A DNA stretch of 64,000 bases from Undaria pinnatifida (Eukaryota; Sar; Phaeophyceae; Laminariales; Alariaceae): contig JABAKD010000010.1 of the NCBI GenBank assembly GCA_012845835.1, positions 10,420,311 through 10,484,310 of the forward strand, given 5' to 3'. This document shows positions 57,701 through 64,000 of the stretch, piece by piece. Numbering within the stretch: position 1 is the stretch's first letter; each line of letters opens with the position of its first letter. Made by a program: the position numbers and the translations under genes. The notes under the pieces were generated by a model, which saw nothing but the letters and a program-made list of their open reading frames with translations, was not told where the DNA came from and did no database searches.

Positions 57701-60700
57701 CTCCTTCCCCCTCACACCCGGTGTGCTGCCCCCGCTCCCCTTTCCGATCCTGCTAACTCCCCCAACGCCCCCACCTCCACCACCAAAACCACTCCCACCC
57801 CTACCCTACCCCGCCTCCTTCTACCTCTCCCTCCGCTCCTGCTAGCGCTACCTTCACCCTCATCACCACCCTCACAACCACCCCCACCCCCACCTCCACC
57901 CCTACCACCACCCTGTTCATGTAGTACCTCCATGCTACTGCTGTGGTACTGTATCTATTGGATTGATGCTTTGCATTAGCACTCAACGTATCATATGAGG
58001 ACGAATCGTAAAAGCACGCAATGCTTGTGTCTTTTACTAGGTATGCTTGACCGAGGCGTGAGAAGTGACGTTTTGACATACGTGCCGTGATACCGAGGCC
58101 GGATCTACGTACATGTGGGTGTACGGTATGATATTTGGGATTGGCAGGTGGCATGGTCTGACGAGCAGATGCTTTATAGCAGATTCAACGTAAAGCGACG
58201 AACTGCTGTACGATACGATCTGTCTGTATATTGGTATTGTGATGCATACGTGGCATGTGTACTTGTAGATTAAACGTAAAGTGACGAACCGTACGATACG
58301 TTCTGTCTGTATCTTGATATTGTAATGTATGATGTACATATGACGTGTGTATCTTTTACTCGAATAGCCCAAAAGTTGCGCTTCGACGTGAATGCGGTTG
58401 AACCGAAGTCGGCCCGACAAGCTGTAATTGTGCCGCTACGGAATTTGACATAGACAACATCAGAAAGATACTGCCAAGAAGTTGAGAGACACAGGAACTT
58501 GAATGCACCCCATAGCATCACTCTCCCTTTCACCCCGTTCTTGAAGTCCCACCAGTTCATCGTGATACGTTCTTTCTTGGCCGGAGAGCGCCACTTAACA
58601 ACTGAAATACCACCGTCTTACATCATCAGTGCAGTACGAGCTGTCCAACCATAGCTGCGTGCTAGCCCCCAAAGTCTGTCGTCGGTCAGCGTCTGAGACT
58701 ACCCCTCCTCATCCAACGACTTGAGTCGAGCACAGTCATCACCAGACGACCTGAATTCTAAGACACCCCGCCTCCTCCTACCTGTCCCCTCTTCTTCGTC
58801 CTCGCTTCCTGAGGAATCTCGGTCTTGGTCCTCGTCTGACCAGTCGTCGTCCTCTTCCCCCTCGTCGGAAGCGCCTGCCAGGTCTTTTCCGTGAGAGCCC
58901 TGAGGGAACTGCACCTGTGAAGCGAACGAAAAACAACAAAGTACGAGGAACAAAATAATAAGACGCAACACACCACGACTAAACACAATACACTACGCCA
59001 CACCACACAAAAGCACGCCAAACAAAAAAAACTCAAACCAAAGGCATGCAACACCAACCACTAAATGCCAATACACACAATAAACCAGTCAGCTACCTAA
59101 CCCCCCCCCCCGAAAATGCCAACATACCTGAAGGGTTTCCGTCATGACCGCCAGGGACGGCGACAGCAGAGCCGACAGGTGAGGCGGCAAGGGCCGGGCG
59201 GGATTGATCCCCTCCCGCTGGGACGAAGGAGTCAGACCTCGGAGGGCGCCGAGGAAGTGGGATCGAGTCACCTGATGCGGGGCGGGCGGGGGAAGGGGGG
59301 AAGCCGGGCGGGAGGGTACTCATTTCGTGCTTGGGCGCAGTCGTGTGACCATAGATTGGCAATGAGGGAGGGGGGAGACAGACAAAAAAAGTGCGTTGGA
59401 TGGGTGGATAAGGGTTGGTGGGGAACGAGGGGGAGGAAGGCACATCCAAAAGTATGCAACGGTGGGGTTGGGTGGGTGGGGCAGGGCGGGGTGGAATGGG
59501 GTAGATAGGGCAACAGATGACCATATGTATAGATAAAATGTGTGCGAACACGTGTGCAGACAATACACGTGCACATGGCGTACGAACCTTGATGGACTTG
59601 GCGTCGAGCAGCAGTTTCTCCTCCGAGGCGTAGATCTGCGGGTAGCGCCTGGAAGGAGGCGTTTACATAAAAGTGGGCGGGACGGGGGCGGGAGGGGGGA
59701 CGGGAATGCTCAGAACAAAACAAACGAGCGGTCGAAGACTAAATTATGAACTCGTTTGGGCAGGTTGGTGTTGCTTGTCAAGTTACTTGCGCGGTGGCTG
59801 ATAATGTTTTTTTTAGTTTTCAAGAATATTCCCGTCCCTTTGCAAATTGCGACACCCCCGGGACTCCTAGCCGACCTCATCCCAAAGGGAAAACGTTGTG
59901 CACTATACCAAAACCAGGTTTCTGGTACACGATAGAAGTAAATTACCTGCACAGGGGCTACACTAATTAACGAGTTTTACTGCTGTGCGGCAATTTTTTC
60001 TGTACAAAACCTAAGTCGTTTGTCGCCAAAAACCTGAGTGCAGTTTTCGAGGTATAAACCCTGTCGAAATAGACAAAACGTCGCGAAAAAAAGCAGCAGA
60101 GACCGCGCCGCAAAAAAAAACAAAGTCAAGACACCGCCAAAAGGACTAAAAACCGGACCCGTGCACGCCCGCGCTTGCGCTTGGGCATGCTTTGGCGAAC
60201 GCAACGAGGGTTTTGTAGACCTTGGCCAGGGTTTCGACAGACCCGCTGAAACTATAAACATGACTGCAATCCCTAACCTTAACCCTCAGACGTTGGCACA
60301 GCAGTTTCAACAAAATCATTGGAATCTTCTTTACAAACCTCAACTCTACCCCTACAACCATAACCCAAAACCTCGATCGCCGTGGAAATCTCGGCATGCA
60401 AACGGAATGGGGAGCTAGTGTGGAATATCACACCATTTTTTCGGAGCCGATGCTAAGAGTTGGTGTGGACTGTTAACAATATTGTCATGGTTGGGGCAAA
60501 TCGTAACCACTGCTGAAGACACGACCCCGGTGACGAGGGACACCACTACCTTCGGACGGCGAGGAGGGTCGCCTCCGAGCACAGCGCCTTCATGTCGGCC
60601 CCGCAGTACCCCGCAGTGCGCTCGGCGAGCTCGTCCTGTAGGGGTGGCACGCACGTGAGGAGTACGAAATGGGGGGGAGCCCCGGTGGCGGCGGCGGCGG

Positions 60701-60917
60701 CGGTGGCGAAGGCAACGACTATCAACTTCTATAAACGACGTTAAGGCACGCAAGAACACACGTACAAGGCAAAGACACCCCAATCTGCGTAAGGCCCCAC
60801 CAACAAGAACACCAACAAAAACGATGTAGATTACAACCATCGTCAGTGCGTTAAAATATACACAGACGAGACACAGGCAGGGACGGGCGTAAGACAGTCG
60901 CAGACAGACAGACAGAC

Positions 60918-60990
<73 letters not shown>

Positions 60991-61824
60991 CAGATACACA
61001 AATACACACAGGCGAACGACTGGGGAGAGGAACAAATGACGACAGTATAACTGTAGTGCGTGCGTCGATGTCATGGCCCGCACACCAAAAACAATCAACA
61101 TGACGATTGGAAGAGAAATAAAACGAAAGGACCATAGCCGAAAACACACCAGGACACGTGCGTATCATCCCAGTCGAAAATACAAGAAAAAAAAACTCGA
61201 CCACGACAACTGGCTTGCCGACAGCAACAGCCACAGCAAACGCCAACAACGAACACCGATAAATACAAACACCATCAGCACCCCCCTCCCCCCCAGCGCC
61301 CCCCCGCCCTCCCTCCAGTAACCAACCGTCCCCCCCCCTCCCCCAATTCCCTCTCCAACCTCCCCACCACTCACCTCCAGCTTCGGGTCCATGGGTAGCT
61401 TCCACTCCTTGGTGTGCACCTTCAGTATATCCCGCCTGGCCCTACGGGTCGGCAGCGGGAAGGCCAGCTCCCTGTCGAATCGTCCGGGCCGCCGGAGGGC
61501 CGGGTCCAAGCTGTCCGGACGATTCGTGGCGCCGATAACAATCACCTTTATACAACCAACCATTCGTTTAACCCAAGGAGACCAAGAAGGAAGGAATTGC
61601 AATTGGGAGGATGGGGGGGGAGGGAGGGGCGGGGCATGGAAGGCGGGGTGAGTGAGGTTTGCCAGGAGCGGTCTCAACAAACTTTACTATTTAATAGTGT
61701 CGGCGTACGTGCATGCGTGCGCCGGTGGATGGGTGGGTGCGTGACCTTTTCCCCTCCTTCTCTGGATCCCTCCTCTTCTCCCTCTCTCCCTATTTCCCTC
61801 CGGCAAAAAAAAAACAGCAGCAGC

Positions 61825-61877
<53 letters not shown>

Positions 61878-64000
61878 CTGCAAAAACAAAAACCACACCT
61901 CGCACCACGCCATGAGACGGAGCCTCGCGCTGAAGCAACTCGCAAAACGACGCTACAACCCGCTACAAGGCCCTTACGCAGACGCCCTGACGCAACGACA
62001 CCGTACAAAGGCGTTTCGCATAGGGGTTACTAACCTGCCCGCGGCTGTCCAGACCGTCCATGAGCGCCAGGAGAGTCGACACAACGGATGCGTGTATCTG
62101 GTCTTGTTTCACACTTCTAACAGGTGCCAGCCCATCGATCTCGTCGAAGAAAATGATCGACGGCTAGATAAATCGAAACGAGAGATAGGGTTTACGAAAC
62201 ACGCAAGGGGCGCACAGGGAGGGAAACGGGGGGGTAAGGGGGCGGGGCGAGTAGGGCCCTATCCTACACATATCAATATTATACCATAACATCATCTCAG
62301 CGCATTCAGCACTCCAGCGGCTAATGCAAAAAGGCCGCCCCCATCCCCCCTCCCCGCCGTGTTTTTGCCTGCACGCCACATAACTCCTCCTGCCCTTTGC
62401 CTGTCGAGCCCCCCATTTCTTCCCGCCTTGGTACCAGCGCAAAACCGCTATGGCGTTCCTGGCGCTGGTGTTAACATGCTATGCGGGCATTTCAGCGAAT
62501 TTATGCCACAAAAACAATCGACAACCTAACTAACTGTAACTGGTGATCAATTTTCAACTTCAATTCCTATTAATAGACGAGGGGGACTCTCCATTTCCTC
62601 GACAGATACAACTCGACACCACTCAGGGCGGAAACGTAACGGACGTGTGGTATTCATTTCGTCTTCCACCCCCCAAAAAATAATAATCCTAGCCTTTTGA
62701 TGTTTTGCTTCTTGCGCGATAAAAACGTACTGAAAACATACCATATACCTTTTGCTATATAACTTAAGCATACAATACGCCTATTGCGATATAATATTGA
62801 CACCCTGTATAACGGTCTGTACATGTCTGTCCAGAGTGGTATGTGGCATACAACACCACACGCACCTGGTGGCGACGGGCTTGCTCGAACAAGAGCCGTA
62901 GCTGACGCTCCGCCTCCCCCACCCACTTCGACAGGCAGTCGGCGCCCTTGCGCATAAAAAACGAAATGCGGTGGCCACTCTTGCTGCAGGCGTTGGCCAG
63001 TGCTCGCGCCTGCCGCGAACCATACGCAAGCACACACGCGCGTACAGGCATCGATCAACGTTTCGTTATGGGTCTCAACCCCGGGTTGGACAAGGAAAAA
63101 ATGATGAAAGGATAGGCCATAAGCATGAAGGACAGAAGGAATGGAGAGGTGGAACAACAACAGCACCAACACCAGTAACACCGCCAAGAAAAGCATCACC
63201 AACACCGCAACCAAACCGCATCCCGACCTACCATCACAACCACCGTCACCAACAACACCAGCCATAACAAAGACGCACACCACCACCCCTATCCCCCCCC
63301 CCCCCCCTCCTCCACCATCACCACCATAACCCCTTAAACTAGAAAAAAAACGCTCGCGCAGACTCTCGAACCTTACCGTGAGCGTCTTGCCCGTTCCCGG
63401 CGGCCCGTAGAAAAGAACGCCCTTCGGCGGCTGCGCCCCAAAGCCCTCGAATAGCTCCGGGTATACGAGGGGGAGCATCACCATCTCCTTCAGCATCCGC
63501 ACGTGCTTCTGCAGGGGTGGTGTCAACACGTGAAGGCGTTTGCACAGGGGGGGGGGCATCTGAGAACATGGCATAGCTGGTATATATGAGCGCCATTGAA
63601 CAGCATCATACGGCGGCGGCACACCTTCACCTTAGCATTCCCGAACCATACCTCCCCCCTGCAGAACCCCTATGTACATACGGCATCGAAAGTCAGGTTT
63701 CTCATCCCACGCCCTCCCACCGCTCGCACAAATCAACCCTCAACTCCCCTCCCCCCCCCCGACTCCCACCCTCCCCGACCCCCATCCCACCCCCCGCCTC
63801 CCTCTCCCCTCATATTCTCTCCCCATTAATTCCCTACGAAATCCACGTCGCACCTTCCCACCACCGATAGAATCGAACGTGACACTCGAATCAATCTCCA
63901 TGGGGCTAACGTCCGCCCTCAGAAGGTCCCGAGCGCTAGCCTTGTCTACAATGCTGCCCTGACCGTCGGCGCCGCCGCCGCCACCGCCGCCCCCGCCCCC
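47697..64000 (-). CDS. ATAD2/Yta7-type AAA+ ATPase with bromodomain, 21 exons visible, 5' end beyond the window
   Basis: Exons (minus): 63854-64000+, 63377-63508, 62866-63009, 62035-62163, 61375-61545, 60550-60635, 59588-59648, 59128-59271, 58782-58914, 56179-56323, 55797-55914, 54946-55052, 53845-54140, 53211-53335, 52942-53028, 52112-52168, 51593-51634, 50640-51022, 50054-50375, 49554-49655, 47697-49100. All junctions agree in phase, giving about 1,440 residues. AAA1 is complete: Walker [23 protein letters not shown], Walker B FFDEIDG, GATNRPD and the arginine-finger loop RRPGRFDR. An acidic linker, a degenerate AAA2 (GPPGCGQS) and [11 protein letters not shown] leading into a shortened bromodomain follow, as in human ATAD2 and yeast Yta7. 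These are hexameric nuclear ATPases acting on histone H3-H4 in chromatin. The tail of about 600 residues is low-complexity and lineage-specific. The start of 56179-56323 could alternatively be 56317. Confidence 0.93.
50420..50505. repeat. GGGTT/GGGTC-type repeat in an intron
   Basis: Degenerate GGTTGGGT units on plus; on the gene strand they form a C-rich pyrimidine tract. A similar tract lies at 52655-52730, and a GGAGT repeat at 49664-49712. Confidence 0.7.
51141..51606. repeat. Recent 233-bp tandem duplication covering a splice donor
   Basis: 51141-51373 and 51374-51606 differ at only two or so positions. The repeated segment includes the last bases of the 42-bp exon and its donor (GACAAG|GTGAGA), so a decoy donor lies at 51359 in the following intron. 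Confidence 0.9.
51742..51825. repeat. (CAG)n(CAA)n microsatellite in an ATAD2-like intron
   Basis: Runs of AGC followed by AAC triplets, coding for nothing on the gene strand. Confidence 0.9.
53845..56323 (-). other. Degenerate AAA2 domain exons of the ATAD2-like protein
   Basis: Exons 56179-56323 and 55797-55914 together form [19 protein letters not shown], a Walker A with Gln in place of Lys. Exon 54946-55052 reads [19 protein letters not shown] where Walker B would be, without the acidic pair. Exon 53845-54140 gives [20 protein letters not shown] and a Gly/Glu-rich insertion. The order matches the second AAA domain of ATAD2, known to be inactive and structural. Confidence 0.85.
55140..55785. 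repeat. Hexanucleotide repeat ACATCT/GCATCT in an intron
   Basis: About 640 bp of imperfect 6-bp units (ACATCT, GCATCT, ACACCT, CCACAT) fill nearly the whole intron between exons 54946-55052 and 55797-55914. Long apparent frames on both strands come from the period of six. Confidence 0.9.
56532..57618 (+). repeat. 1.1-kb dispersed repeat, copy 2, inside an ATAD2-like intron
   Basis: Second copy of 28713-29807, lying in the intron between the acidic-linker exon (58782-58914) and the second Walker-A exon (56179-56323). It keeps the two internal direct repeats (57155-57226 and 57543-57618). The intron is 2.5 kb, the longest in the gene, mainly because of this insertion. Confidence 0.8.
58160..58360. 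repeat. Tandem duplication of about 95 bp in an intron
   Basis: AACGTAAAG(C/T)GACGAAC ... GTACGATACG ... TCTGTCTGTAT ... ATATTG occurs twice, starting near 58187 and 58266. Confidence 0.75.
60901..60988. repeat. (CAGA)n microsatellite in an intron
   Basis: About 22 CAGA units with one TAGA, in the intron between exons 61375-61545 and 60550-60635. Confidence 0.95.
61816..61879. repeat. (CAG)(CAA)n microsatellite in an intron
   Basis: About 18 CAA units after two CAG units, between exons 62035-62163 and 61375-61545. Confidence 0.95.
62035..63508 (-). other. AAA1 ATPase core exons of the ATAD2-like protein
   Basis: Three exons encode [20 protein letters not shown] to the Walker [11 protein letters not shown] (63377-63508), then ARALANACS to [10 protein letters not shown] (62866-63009). 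The last gives [16 protein letters not shown] with the Walker B DE and [12 protein letters not shown] (62035-62163). All residues needed for ATP binding and hydrolysis are present. Their introns contain Pro/Thr-like simple repeats (63140-63330) but no other element. Confidence 0.92.

Overview
This is nuclear DNA of a large-genome, intron-rich eukaryote. The two recognisable genes are split into many short exons (42-400 bp, apart from one 1.4-kb last exon) with canonical GT-AG introns of 0.1-2.5 kb. The sequence between them is filled with simple repeats, tandem duplications, LTR-retrotransposon remains and small dispersed repeats. The gene structure, CAG/CTG-rich introns, chromodomain Ty3/Gypsy elements and roughly balanced base composition fit a brown alga (Phaeophyceae) or another large-genome stramenopile. 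That assignment is inference; no marker gene here proves it.

Layout. 1-6.7 kb: central part of a secreted/vacuolar serine carboxypeptidase (S10) gene on the minus strand. Six exons (1985-6659) join in frame; the C-terminal exons lie off the left edge or are lost, and the signal-peptide exon is not identified. 7.0-10.2 kb: an internally deleted LTR retrotransposon with 260/268-bp LTRs and a target-site duplication, just upstream of the carboxypeptidase exons. 12.1-15.5 kb: a Gypsy integrase ORF (zinc finger, D,D35E core), a chromodomain and a probable 3' LTR, with no RT or gag. 15.5-47 kb: mostly non-genic, with decayed elements, two MITE-like elements, a tandem array of tRNA-related repeats, several dispersed repeat families, G-rich tandem repeats and a minisatellite. 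Only fragments of genes are visible there: an orphan exon at 26.6 kb and a possible first exon of a small secreted protein with a TATA box at 33.8-34.0 kb.

47.7-64 kb: a 21-exon (in this window) minus-strand gene for an ATAD2/Yta7-type chromatin AAA+ ATPase. It has a catalytic AAA1, a degenerate AAA2, an acidic linker, a shortened bromodomain and a long low-complexity C-terminal tail. All internal exon junctions were checked for phase and join in frame. Its N-terminus lies beyond the right edge, and its introns carry most of the window's microsatellites plus one copy of a 1.1-kb dispersed repeat.

There is no sign of operons, CRISPR arrays or bacterial features. The most notable observations are the unusual bromodomain, the tRNA-related tandem array, a palindromic 9-mer (TACCTGGTA) far above chance frequency, a relic duplicated carboxypeptidase exon, and a possibly free-standing Gypsy integrase ORF.
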